Shown: one piece after another, positions 50,835 to 59,295 of the stretch
How positions within the stretch are numbered: the stretch's first letter is position 1
Layout of the letters: each line of letters starts with the position of its first letter
Origin: Usitatibacter rugosus
GTDB taxonomy: Bacteria > Pseudomonadota > Gammaproteobacteria > Burkholderiales > Usitatibacteraceae
NCBI RefSeq assembly: GCF_013003965.1
Contig: NZ_CP053069.1
Coordinates: 3,069,419-3,133,418 of the forward strand
Length of the DNA stretch: 64,000 bases
Direction: 5' to 3'
Notes under the pieces: generated by a model
Databases searched by the model: none
What the model saw: the letters and a program-made list of their open reading frames with translations, nothing else
What the model was told of the DNA's origin: nothing
Translations under genes and position numbers: made by a program

Positions 50835-51573
50835 TCGAGGAGCTCAGCTCCGCGACGAAATCGTACGTGTCGCCACGGTAATAGGATTGGCAGAACTCGA
50901 TCGCGCGCCCGTCGGGCAGGAAGCCCACCCGTTCGACCAGCAATCCGGCGTCGCCCTCCTTCGCATGCAGGAGCTTGGCCTGCTCGGCATTGAGGAGCAG
51001 CGCGCGAAGCCTCTGCAGGGCCCGGTTCGGCCGGGCTCCGGCGGCCTGCAGCGCTTCATAAAGAGAGCTGTCCACGCTTTCCAGCGAGGGGAGCGCGGAA
51101 GACACGATGGTCGCGTACTCCAGGGCCATCGGCGCCTCGTCCGCGTAGCGCAGCCGGTGGAACCTATATACGGGCGTGCCGGGCGAGAGCCGCAGCGCCA
51201 GCGATTCCTCCGGCGTCACCGTGCCTTCGGAGCGGCGCAGCCACACGCTGCGGGGCGTGCGGCCCCGGGCGCGCATGTCTTCCGAGAACGAGGTGAGCTT
51301 CGCGAAGTTCTTCTCGATCCGCGCGCACACGAAGTTGCCGGCGCCCTGCTTGCGGACGAGCAGCCCTTCGTCCACGAGGCCGTCGATAGCCTTGCGGACC
51401 GTGATGCGCGAGATCGCGAGGTCGGTGGCGAGCTGGCGCTCCGCCGGCAACGCGTCGTCGGGACCGAGGATTCGCTTCTCGATCGCCTCGCGCAGCGCCC
51501 GCTGCAGCTGCTGGTAGAGCGGGAGGCTTCCGCCGGGGTCGAGCGGACCGAGGATTTCGGCCAGGGAACTCAT
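50827..51573 (-). CDS. GntR/HutC-family transcriptional regulator of the GlcNAc locus
   Basis: 248 residues from ATG 51573. Winged helix at about 18-83: LPLYQQLQRALREAIEKR, PAERQLATDLAISRITVRKA. UTRA effector domain at about 95-245: LTSFSEDMRARGRTPRSVW and YRFHRLRYADEAPMALEYA. Relatives such as NagQ and NagR/DasR sense GlcNAc-6-phosphate or glucosamine-6-phosphate. First gene of the nagR-deaminase-nagA operon and divergent from the TonB-dependent receptor; it probably represses both directions. Confidence 0.93.
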   Translation of the reverse strand: MSSLAEILGPLDPGGSLPLYQQLQRALREAIEKRILGPDDALPAERQLATDLAISRITVRKAIDGLVDEGLLVRKQGAGNFVCARIEKNFAKLTSFSEDMRARGRTPRSVWLRRSEGTVTPEESLALRLSPGTPVYRFHRLRYADEAPMALEYATIVSSALPSLESVDSSLYEALQAAGARPNRALQRLRALLLNAEQAKLLHAKEGDAGLLVERVGFLPDGRAIEFCQSYYRGDTYDFVAELSSSNE

Positions 51574-51590
51574 CAAATGGGGCTCCGGTT

Positions 51591-51689
51591 TGGTACCAGT
51601 ACAGTACCACGATTGGGGTGCTTCCGAGACAAGGTACCACCGGGCCTCAAAAATTGGTAGCTTTTTGGCATTGTCTGGTAGTACAGTGG
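51591..51689. promoter_or_regulatory. Candidate GntR operator sites in the divergent nag promoter region
   Basis: TGGTAC (51591-51596) and GTACCA (51604-51609) form an inverted repeat with a seven-base spacer, 18 bases upstream of the regulator start. GGTACCAC recurs at 51633-51640, and TGGTAGTACAGTGG at 51676-51689 is a near copy nearer the receptor gene. The same half-site spaced through a 183-base divergent region is what a GntR dimer controlling both operons would use; no binding evidence exists. Confidence 0.55.
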
Positions 51690-51756
51690 GCTCAGATAGG
51701 TCTGCACCGCTGTATTTCCGACGGTTCTTAAGCCAAGCCACAAAGGGGGATTCCGA

Positions 51757-54462
51757 ATGAAGTTCAAGCCAACGCCCATCGCCGCCGCAGTCGCACTCGC
51801 TTGCATGGGTGTCGCCAGCGCATATGCCCAGCAAGCCCAGGACAAGGACAAGACCGAGAAGGTCGAGAAGATCGAAGTCACCGGCATCCGCGGCTCGCTG
51901 GAGAAATCCATCGAGTCCAAGCGCAATGCCGATTCGGTGGTCGAGGTCATCACCGCCGAGGACATCGGCAAGATGCCGGACAAGAACATCGCCGATTCGC
52001 TGCAGCGAATCCCCGGCGTCACCACCAGCTCCCAATCGGGCGGCTCGGGCGGCTTCGACGAGAACGACCGCGTGAGCCTGCGCGGCACGAACCCCAGCCT
52101 CACGCAGACCCTGATCAACGGCCACACGGTCGCCTCGTCCGACTGGTTCATCCTGGACCAGGTGGGCCTCGTCGGCCGCAGCGTGAGCTACACCATGCTT
52201 CCGTCGGAGCTGGTGAGCCAGGTCTTCGTGCGCAAGAGCGCGACGGCCGACCTCGTGGAAGGCGGCGTGGCCGGCGCGGTGGACATCATCACGCGCAAGG
52301 CGCTCGACTTCCGCAAGAACCTCACGGTCGAGGCCTATCTCGGCGGCGTGTACGCCGAGCTGCCCAAGAAGACCGATCCGCAGTTCAACGCGCTGCTCGC
52401 GTGGAAGAACGAAGCCAACAACTTCGGCATCATGCTCCAGGGCTTCTACGAGAAGCGCCACCTGCGCCGCGACGGCCAGGAGATCCTCGGCTACGGCACG
52501 ATCTCGCCCACCAGCGCGCTCGCGACCGCGGTCCCGGAGCTGGCCGGCGTTGCGTTCCCCACGCTCATCGGCTCTTCGCTCTTCGAGCAGGAGCGCGAAC
52601 GCAAGGGCGGCTTCCTCGACGTGCAGTTCAAGCCGCTGCGCGACGTCACCATCGACTTCTCGGCCTTCAGCTCGAAGCTCGAGGCGACCAACTACAACCG
52701 CAACTGGATGATGTTCGGCAACGCCATCATCAACGCGAACCGCGTCCCTTCGTTCTATCGCGTGGAGAACGGCACGCTGACCGCCGCCACCTGGAACAAC
52801 GTGGGCTCCCCGGGCAACAACGCGCAGTACGCGGTGGTGGACGATATCTACCGCCCCGGCGCGTTCTCGGAGACCAACTTCTGGGACTTCGACGTGAAGT
52901 GGCGCGTCTCCGACCGCATGAACCTCTCCGGCAAGGTCGGCAAGTCCGAAGGCAAGGGTGAGACGCCCGTGCAGCAAGTGTTCGAGGGCGACGTGTTCAA
53001 CACCGGCGCCTCGTACAACTTCAACGGCCTGCGCTCCGCCGCGGATGTCTCGTTCCCGAACGGCAACCCCTCGTCGTTCGTCGGCACGTCGCTCAACTGG
53101 ATCTTCGGCGCCAGCCCCGGCAAGACGAAGGATGACGAGAAGTACGGCCAGATCGACGGCGACTACGACCTCGGCGCCGGGACATTCTCGGGTCTCAAGT
53201 TCGGCTACCGCTGGGCGGAGCATGAGCGCAGCACGCAGCAAGTGGCCCAGGGCCCGAACTTCGCGGCCGACCCGTTCAACCCGGCCAACCTGCCGGCGTG
53301 GAACGGCTCGACGTACCCGGGCGATTTCGGCAGCGGCCTCGGCGGCAACTTCCCGCGCCAGCCGTGGCAGATCGACACGGGCGAGCTCGAGCGCTGGGGC
53401 AACCTCTACTCCAACCGCGATCCGCTGGGCCGCCAGTTCTGGCCGGGCGAGTTCTCGCTGAAGGAGAAAATTCAAGCCGCCTACCTCATGACCAACTTCG
53501 AGGGCCAGGGCTACGCCGGCAACGTGGGCCTTCGCTACGTGAAGACGGATGAGAGCGTGCTCGTGAACCAGGGCGTGGACGGCAGCGTCTGCGCCGTGCA
53601 GGCTCCCTGCCCGCAGGTTCCCGGCGCGATCACGACCTCGGCCTTCGGCACGTTCTACCGCCGCTCGGTGAACAACACGTACACCGACTGGCTGCCGTCC
53701 GCGAACCTGAAGTTCGACCTCGACAAGAACACCGTGCTTCGCTTCGCGCTCGCCAAGACCATGGCGCGCCCGGACTACAGCGCGCTGGGCGGCTCGATCA
53801 CGGCGGACGACACCACGCTCACGGGCAACGGCGGCAACCCGGATCTCAAGCCGATCCGCTCCACCAACGCGGACGTGTCGCTCGAGCTCTACTACGCCCC
53901 CCGTGCGCTGTTCGCGATCGGCGGGTTCTACATGGACCTCACCAACTACGTCGCCTTCGGCACGTACCAGACGCAGCTGCTCAACATCCGCAACAACACG
54001 TTCCAGACCTACACCATCTCCGCGCCGATCAACAGCAGCGGCAAGGTGAAGGGCGTGGAGCTGTCGTGGCAGAGCCCGCTGCCCTGGGGCTTCGGCGGCT
54101 TCGCGAACTACACCTACTCGCACGCCGAGGAAGACAACGGTGCGCCGCTCGTGGGTGCGTCGAAGAACACCGGCAACATCGGCGGCTACTGGGAGGCGAA
54201 GGGCTTCAGCATCCGCCTCGCCTACACGTACCGCTCGGAGTTCTTCGTGGGCCTGGACCGCAGCACGCCGCAGTTCCAGGACGACACCGGCACGCTGAAC
54301 GCCGCCATCAACTACCAGATCAACGACCGCTTCAGCGTCAGTGCCGAAGCCCTGAACCTCAACGATCCGATCCTGAAGTACTACGGAGCGAACCAGGACC
54401 AGCCGCGCGCGTTCTACCGCAACGGCCGCCAGTTCTACTTCGGGATCCGCGCGAAGTTGTAG
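51757..54462 (+). CDS. TonB-dependent outer-membrane receptor, probably for chito-oligosaccharides
   Basis: 901 residues with a signal peptide (KPTPIAAAVALACMGVASAYA). TonB box and plug: KVEKIEVTGIRGSLEKSIE near 35-53 and NIADSLQRIPGVTTSSQSG near 76-94, then a beta barrel closing with QFYFGIRAKL at the C-terminus. It matches the TIGR01782-type receptors of carbohydrate loci in Xanthomonadales and others. Placement between a GlcNAc regulator and a hexosaminidase suggests GlcNAc oligomers as ligand. A rho-independent terminator follows after about 46 bases. Confidence 0.93.
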   Translation: MKFKPTPIAAAVALACMGVASAYAQQAQDKDKTEKVEKIEVTGIRGSLEKSIESKRNADSVVEVITAEDIGKMPDKNIADSLQRIPGVTTSSQSGGSGGFDENDRVSLRGTNPSLTQTLINGHTVASSDWFILDQVGLVGRSVSYTMLPSELVSQVFVRKSATADLVEGGVAGAVDIITRKALDFRKNLTVEAYLGGVYAELPKKTDPQFNALLAWKNEANNFGIMLQGFYEKRHLRRDGQEILGYGTISPTSALATAVPELAGVAFPTLIGSSLFEQERERKGGFLDVQFKPLRDVTIDFSAFSSKLEATNYNRNWMMFGNAIINANRVPSFYRVENGTLTAATWNNVGSPGNNAQYAVVDDIYRPGAFSETNFWDFDVKWRVSDRMNLSGKVGKSEGKGETPVQQVFEGDVFNTGASYNFNGLRSAADVSFPNGNPSSFVGTSLNWIFGASPGKTKDDEKYGQIDGDYDLGAGTFSGLKFGYRWAEHERSTQQVAQGPNFAADPFNPANLPAWNGSTYPGDFGSGLGGNFPRQPWQIDTGELERWGNLYSNRDPLGRQFWPGEFSLKEKIQAAYLMTNFEGQGYAGNVGLRYVKTDESVLVNQGVDGSVCAVQAPCPQVPGAITTSAFGTFYRRSVNNTYTDWLPSANLKFDLDKNTVLRFALAKTMARPDYSALGGSITADDTTLTGNGGNPDLKPIRSTNADVSLELYYAPRALFAIGGFYMDLTNYVAFGTYQTQLLNIRNNTFQTYTISAPINSSGKVKGVELSWQSPLPWGFGGFANYTYSHAEEDNGAPLVGASKNTGNIGGYWEAKGFSIRLAYTYRSEFFVGLDRSTPQFQDDTGTLNAAINYQINDRFSVSAEALNLNDPILKYYGANQDQPRAFYRNGRQFYFGIRAKL

Positions 54463-54508
54463 TTGCAGGTGGGAGTGGCCGTGGGGGGTCTCGCTTAACC
54501 CCCATTTC

Positions 54509-54543
54509 GAGGGCGGGGATGCAACATACCCCGCCCTCTTTTC
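54509..54543 (+). terminator. Rho-independent terminator after the TonB-dependent receptor
   Basis: GAGGGCGGGG (54509-54518) and CCCCGCCCTC (54529-54538) form a perfect 10-base GC-rich stem with a 10-base loop, followed directly by TTTTC. It separates the receptor from the hexosaminidase, which therefore needs read-through or its own promoter in the 30 bases left. Confidence 0.85.
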
Positions 54544-54571
54544 ATTCTTTCGACGTTAGACTGCATCTCGC

Positions 54572-56836
54572 ATGCGCATCCTCTTCCTCGTAGGCGTCAT
54601 CGTCTGCCTGGCGGTCATCGGGACGGCTCGCGCCGCCGAGATCGCCGTCGTTCCCAACCCTGCTTCGGTCGTGCGCGGCGAGGGTTCTTTCCCGGTTTCC
54701 GCCGCCACGCGAATCGTCGCGCAGGATGCCGACGGCCTCGCGGCCGCACGGCGCTTCGCCGCGGTGATCGAGCGCGAGCACGGCCTCAAGCTCGCGGTGT
54801 CTCAGGGTCCCGTCGTCGACGGCGCGATCGCCTTCCAGCGCGCGCGCGTCTCGACGCCCGCCGAGGGCTACCGTATCGGCATCACGCCACGCCGCGCCGT
54901 GGTCGATGCCTCCGACCGAGCCGGAATGCTGTACGGCGGGACGACGCTCGCACAGCTCCTTCAAAACCCGGGTCAGAGTGGAGTTTCTTCTCCACCGGGA
55001 AACTCCACTCTGACCCGGGTTTTGCCGGCCGTGGCCATCGAGGACTCGCCTCGGTTCCGGTGGCGCGGACTGATGCTCGACTCGGCGCGGCATTTCCAGT
55101 CGACCGCGTTCGTGAAGAAGCTGCTGGACGCGATGGCGATGAACAAGCTGAACGTCTTCCATTGGCATCTCACCGACGACCAGGCGTGGCGGATCGAGAT
55201 CAAGAAGTATCCGAAGCTCACGTCGGTGGGCGCATGGCGCGTGCCGGCGGGCCAGGCGCCGCAGAAGGACATCGATCCCGCGACCGGCAAGCCGCGCCTC
55301 TACGGCGGCTTCTACTCGCAGGCCGAGATGAAGGAGATCGTCGCGTACGCCGCCGAGCGCGGCATCACCGTCGTGCCGGAGATCGAGATGCCGGGCCACG
55401 CGGCGGCGGCGCTGGCCGCGTATCCCGAGTACTCCGCGAGGGCGGATCCGCCGACGGCCGTGCCCGCGGACTGGGGTGTCTATCACGATGCCTACAAGCT
55501 CGACGCGAAGACCACGCGCTTCCTCCAGGACGTGCTCGACGAAGTGATCGCGCTCTTCCCGTCGAAGTACATCCACGTCGGCGGCGACGAAGTGGACAAC
55601 GCTGAATGGAAGGCGGGAAAGCTGCAGGGCCCCTTCACCGTCGGCATGGCGAAGTACCTCGCTTCGAAGAAGCGCCGCCTCGTCGGCTGGGACGAGATCC
55701 TCGAGCCCACGCTTCCGAAAGAAGCCGTGGTGATGTCGTGGCGCGGCATCGAGGGCGGATTGAAAGCCGCCGCGGCCGGCCACGACACGATCCTCGCCGC
55801 GCATCCCACGCTCTACCTCGACAATCGCCAGTCCGGAGCCGCCGACGAGCCCCCGGGCCGTGGCAACGTGATCACGCTGAAGGACGTCTACGCCTTCGAC
55901 CCGATGCCCGGCGAGATCGACGCCGCGAAGCGCAAGCACGTGCTCGGCCTGCAGGGCCAGGTGTGGACCGAGCACATCCGAACCGAGGAGCGCGTGGCCC
56001 ACATGCTCTTCCCGCGCTCGGCCGCCATCGCGGAGCTGGGCTGGTCGAAGCCCGAGCGCCGCGACTGGAACGACTTCCTCCGCCGGCTCTCCGCACAGTT
56101 GCCGCACTACGAAGCGCTCGGCATGCCCGTCGCGGACAGCGCCTTCGCACCGCGGCTGGATTCCCGCCTGCGCGGGAATGGCGAGATGGAAGTCACGCTC
56201 GCAAACGCCGCGTCCTACGGCGACATCCGCTACACCCTCGATGGAACGGAACCGCAAGCCACGTCGAACCGCTACGCATCGCCCGTCAGCGCCGCGGCCG
56301 GCGCCACGCTGAAGGCGGCCGCATTCGACGGCGAGCGGCGCATCTCGAAGACGCGCGCTTTCGTGCTCGATCCCGCGCACGAGACGCGCCGCAAGAGCCA
56401 GGAGCTGAAGCTCTGCACCGAGAACATCGCGCTCTCGATGGAAGACGATGCACCCATCGGTGGCGACCGCGCCGCCCTTTACGCCGACATCCAGAGCCCC
56501 TGCTGGATCTACCCGGGCGTGGACCTGACCGGCGTGAAGGCCGTCGCCGTCACCGTGGGCCAGCTTCCGTACAACTACCAGATCGGCGAGCTCATCAAGA
56601 AGGTCACCTTCCCGAAGCCCGAGACCGCCGTGGGCGAGCTCGAGGTGCGCCTCGGCTGCGAAGGCGAGCTCGTCGCACGCCTGCCGCTCGCACCCGCGGC
56701 CGCCAACATGGCGATCACGGCACTGCCCGCCGCGCCTCTCGCGCCGCGCACCGGCAAGGCCGACCTCTGCATGCGCTTCGCCCAGCCCACGCTCGAACCG
56801 ATGTGGATTCTGGACAGCATCGAGCTGGTGAAATGA
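54572..56836 (+). CDS. GH20 beta-N-acetylhexosaminidase with two repeat insertions
   Basis: 754 residues with an N-terminal signal (about 1-22). N-terminal GH20b domain (about 25-130), then the catalytic barrel (about 155-500): FRWRGLMLDSARHFQ, HWHLTDDQAWRIEIKKYP, and the catalytic Asp-Glu pair in IHVGGDEVDNAEW near 334-346. A chitobiase C-terminal domain follows (about 540-600, YTLDGTEPQA), then a CBM-like tail. Releases terminal GlcNAc from chitin oligomers. Two dispersed repeats are translated in frame: a type C palindrome between the first two domains (NPGQSGVSSPPGNSTLTRVL, residues 131-151) and a TTCCCGC repeat before the C-terminal domain (LDSRLRGNG). Both lie at domain joints, so the enzyme may remain active. 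Confidence 0.93.
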   Translation: MRILFLVGVIVCLAVIGTARAAEIAVVPNPASVVRGEGSFPVSAATRIVAQDADGLAAARRFAAVIEREHGLKLAVSQGPVVDGAIAFQRARVSTPAEGYRIGITPRRAVVDASDRAGMLYGGTTLAQLLQNPGQSGVSSPPGNSTLTRVLPAVAIEDSPRFRWRGLMLDSARHFQSTAFVKKLLDAMAMNKLNVFHWHLTDDQAWRIEIKKYPKLTSVGAWRVPAGQAPQKDIDPATGKPRLYGGFYSQAEMKEIVAYAAERGITVVPEIEMPGHAAAALAAYPEYSARADPPTAVPADWGVYHDAYKLDAKTTRFLQDVLDEVIALFPSKYIHVGGDEVDNAEWKAGKLQGPFTVGMAKYLASKKRRLVGWDEILEPTLPKEAVVMSWRGIEGGLKAAAAGHDTILAAHPTLYLDNRQSGAADEPPGRGNVITLKDVYAFDPMPGEIDAAKRKHVLGLQGQVWTEHIRTEERVAHMLFPRSAAIAELGWSKPERRDWNDFLRRLSAQLPHYEALGMPVADSAFAPRLDSRLRGNGEMEVTLANAASYGDIRYTLDGTEPQATSNRYASPVSAAAGATLKAAAFDGERRISKTRAFVLDPAHETRRKSQELKLCTENIALSMEDDAPIGGDRAALYADIQSPCWIYPGVDLTGVKAVAVTVGQLPYNYQIGELIKKVTFPKPETAVGELEVRLGCEGELVARLPLAPAAANMAITALPAAPLAPRTGKADLCMRFAQPTLEPMWILDSIELVK
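54963..55023. repeat. GGGTCAGA repeat, copy 9 (type C) inside the hexosaminidase gene
   Basis: Arms 54963-54987 and 54999-55023 are perfect 25-base reverse complements with an 11-base spacer. The arm sequence is the same as in the gspJ copy at 29132-29200. It is read in frame without stop codons between the GH20b and catalytic domains. Confidence 0.95.
56154..56178. repeat. TTCCCGC/GCGGGAA repeat inside the hexosaminidase gene
   Basis: TTCCCGC 56161-56167 and GCGGGAA 56172-56178 around CTGC. The 25 bases are the exact reverse complement of part of the intergenic copy at 39519-39546. It codes for LDSRLRGN between the catalytic barrel and the C-terminal domain. Confidence 0.88.
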
Positions 56837-59295
56837 CGACGATCGTCGTGCGTTCGCCGCTCGCCGGATGGTGCCTGCCGCTGGAGGAAGTGCCCGACGC
56901 CGTGTTCGCGCAGAAGATGGCCGGCGAGGGCGTCGCGATCGAACCTACCGACGGCATCGTGCACGCGCCGTGCGACGGCGAAGTCCTCTTCCCGAAGGAA
57001 GCGAGGCATGCCCTGACGGTCCGCACCGCGGGAGGCCAGGACGTGCTGATCCACGTCGGCATCGATACCGTGAAGCTGGACGGTGCCGGCTTCCAGCGCC
57101 TCGTCGCCGCGGGCCAGCGTGTGCGTGCCGGCGAGCCGGTGCTGCAGTTCGATCTCGACCTCGTCGCGCGCAAGGCTGCGAGCGCAGCGACACCGGTGCT
57201 GGTCACGGCGGGCGGGCGCATCGTTCGCGCGGTCACCGGCCGGATCGTGGCGGTCGGCGACGTGCTGTTCGAGATCGAGGCCGATATCGCCGCTGCACCT
57301 ACCGCGCCCTCCACGCCGCAGGGCCCCGAGGAGCGCCGGCACTTCGGCGTTCCGTTCGAGCACGGCCTGCACGCCCGCCCCGCGTCCGTCATCGCCGGCG
57401 CGTTGAAACCCTACGAGGCCGAAGTCTTCGTGCACGCCAAGGGCCGCAGCGCCAACGCGCGCAGCACCACGGCGATGATGTCGCTCGGCGTTCGCTGCGG
57501 CGATCGTATCGAGGTCGTGGCCACCGGCACCCACGCCCTGCACGCGCTGGACGCCCTCGACTCGCTCTTCACGCAACCGACGCCCCCCGCCGCGGCCGGC
57601 ATGCCCAAGCCCGCCACGTCGGAGCGCAGGTCGGCCGTCATCGCCTGTCGTGGCATCGCGGTCGGCCCCGCCGTGCAATGGACGCAAGCCGAGATCGCGG
57701 TGCCCGAAGCCGGGCGCGGCGTCACGGAAGAACGCGAGGCGCTCAAGCTCGCAATCGGCCGCGTGCGCGAGCACCTGAAGAGCCTCGCCGCAGAGGCCTC
57801 CGGCGAGCAGCTCGCGGTCCTCGAAGCGCATGTGGAGCTGGTGGACGATCCCGAGCTCGCCAGGCACGCGGCCGACCTCGTCGCGCGCGGCCAGAGCGCC
57901 GGCCACGCCTGGCGCCAAGCGACGCGCGCGACCGTCGCCCTGCTCTCGACGCTGGAAGATCCTCGCATGCGCGAGCGCACCGCGGACCTGCGCGACCTCG
58001 AGAACCAGGTGCTGCGCGTGCTGGTCGGCAAGGGACCGTCGAGCTCGCGCGAGCTGCCCCTCGGCGCGATCGTGATCGCCGACGAGCTGCTGCCCTCTCA
58101 ACTCGCGGCGATGGACCGTGAGCGCCTCGCGGGCATCGTGATGGCGCGCGGGGGGGCGACCTCGCACGTGGCGATCATCGCCGCTTCGCAGGGCATTCCC
58201 GCGCTGGTCGCAGCCGGGCGCGCCGTGCTCGACGTGCCGGAAGGAACGATCGTCATCCTCGACGCCGAGGAAGGCCGACTGCACGCGGATCCGAAGCCCG
58301 AGCAACGTGCCCAGGTGGAACGCAGCCTCGCGCAGCGCGCCGTCGAGAAAACCGCGGATCTCGCGCGCGCCGGCGAGCCCGGCGCCACGAAGGACGGCAC
58401 GCACATCGCCGTCTACGCGAACCTGGGCTCGCTCGACGACGCCAAGTCGGCCGTCACGCACGGCGCCGAAGGCTGCGGGCTGCTTCGCACCGAATTCCTC
58501 TTCCTCGACCGCCGCGAAGCGCCCGACGAGGACGAGCAGCTCCATGCCTACCAGTCGATCGCCGATGCGCTGGGCGACCGGCCGCTCACCATCCGCACGC
58601 TCGACATCGGCGGCGACAAGCCGATCGCCTACCTGCCGATGCCGCACGAGGACAATCCGGCGCTCGGCTTGCGGGGATTGCGCACGAGCCTCTGGAGGCC
58701 CGAGCTGCTGCACACCCAGCTGCGCGCGATCCTGCGCGTGAAGCCCGCCTCGCAGGTGCGCATCCTGCTGCCGATGGTCACGGATGCCTCCGAGATCCGC
58801 CTGGTGCGCTCGTTCGTCGACGAGCACTGCCGGGCACTGGGGCTCGACTCCGCACCCGCGCTCGGCATCATGATCGAGACGCCCGCCTCGGCCATCCTGG
58901 CCGACCAGCTCGTCAACCACGCCGACTTCCTCTCGATCGGCACCAACGACCTCTCGCAATACACGCTCGCCATGGATCGCGGGCATCCGGAGCTCGCCTC
59001 GCAGCTCGATGCGCTGCACCCCAGCGTGCTGCGGCTGATCGCGCTCGCGGCGGACGCAGGGCGCAGCGCCGGCAAGGAAGTCGCGGTGTGCGGCGGCCTC
59101 GGTTCCGACGTCACGGCGATTCCCATCCTGGTCGGGCTCGGCGTGGACGAGGTCTCGGCCGTGCCCGCGGCCATCCCGCGCATCAAGCGCGTGCTGCGCG
59201 AGCGCACGCTCGCCGAATGCGAGGCCCTCGCGCGCGAAGCGCTGCTGCAATCCACCGCCGCCGACGTGCGCGCGCTCACCGGAGCGAAGCGATGA
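56833..59295 (+). CDS. PTS multiphosphoryl transfer protein, IIA(Glc-type)-HPr-EI fusion
   Basis: 820 residues from ATG 56833, overlapping the hexosaminidase stop. Domains in order: IIA of the glucose/GlcNAc type (about 1-150; active His H74 in VLIHVGIDTVKLDGAGF), HPr (about 168-250; H180 in EHGLHARPAS), and enzyme I (about 265-820; RGGATSHVAIIAASQGIPAL with the phosphorylated His, CGLLRTEFLFLDR, VTDASEIRLVRS and DFLSIGTNDLSQYTLAMDR). It carries phosphate from PEP to the IICB permease encoded next, so sugar uptake here needs no separate ptsH or ptsI. HPr lacks an obvious regulatory Ser-46 context. Confidence 0.95.
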   Translation: MTTIVVRSPLAGWCLPLEEVPDAVFAQKMAGEGVAIEPTDGIVHAPCDGEVLFPKEARHALTVRTAGGQDVLIHVGIDTVKLDGAGFQRLVAAGQRVRAGEPVLQFDLDLVARKAASAATPVLVTAGGRIVRAVTGRIVAVGDVLFEIEADIAAAPTAPSTPQGPEERRHFGVPFEHGLHARPASVIAGALKPYEAEVFVHAKGRSANARSTTAMMSLGVRCGDRIEVVATGTHALHALDALDSLFTQPTPPAAAGMPKPATSERRSAVIACRGIAVGPAVQWTQAEIAVPEAGRGVTEEREALKLAIGRVREHLKSLAAEASGEQLAVLEAHVELVDDPELARHAADLVARGQSAGHAWRQATRATVALLSTLEDPRMRERTADLRDLENQVLRVLVGKGPSSSRELPLGAIVIADELLPSQLAAMDRERLAGIVMARGGATSHVAIIAASQGIPALVAAGRAVLDVPEGTIVILDAEEGRLHADPKPEQRAQVERSLAQRAVEKTADLARAGEPGATKDGTHIAVYANLGSLDDAKSAVTHGAEGCGLLRTEFLFLDRREAPDEDEQLHAYQSIADALGDRPLTIRTLDIGGDKPIAYLPMPHEDNPALGLRGLRTSLWRPELLHTQLRAILRVKPASQVRILLPMVTDASEIRLVRSFVDEHCRALGLDSAPALGIMIETPASAILADQLVNHADFLSIGTNDLSQYTLAMDRGHPELASQLDALHPSVLRLIALAADAGRSAGKEVAVCGGLGSDVTAIPILVGLGVDEVSAVPAAIPRIKRVLRERTLAECEALAREALLQSTAADVRALTGAKR

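Noticed and set aside
50827-54123. Extension of the GntR regulator frame to 1,098 residues
   Set aside because: The extra part is antisense to the TonB-dependent receptor; the regulator starts at 51573 with a normal winged-helix N-terminus.
7964-55023. Palindromic repeats as a CRISPR array
   Set aside because: Copies are kilobases apart, mirrored rather than direct, and without regular spacers or cas genes.
56154-56178. TTCCCGC repeat as a genuine conserved GH20 linker
   Set aside because: The same 25 bases occur as the reverse complement in an intergenic region at 39519-39546, so it is a dispersed repeat.
56575-59250. 891-codon minus-strand frame opposite the IIA-HPr-EI fusion
   Set aside because: Shadow frame of a strongly supported gene; composition is Arg/Gly/Ala/Asp-rich without motifs.
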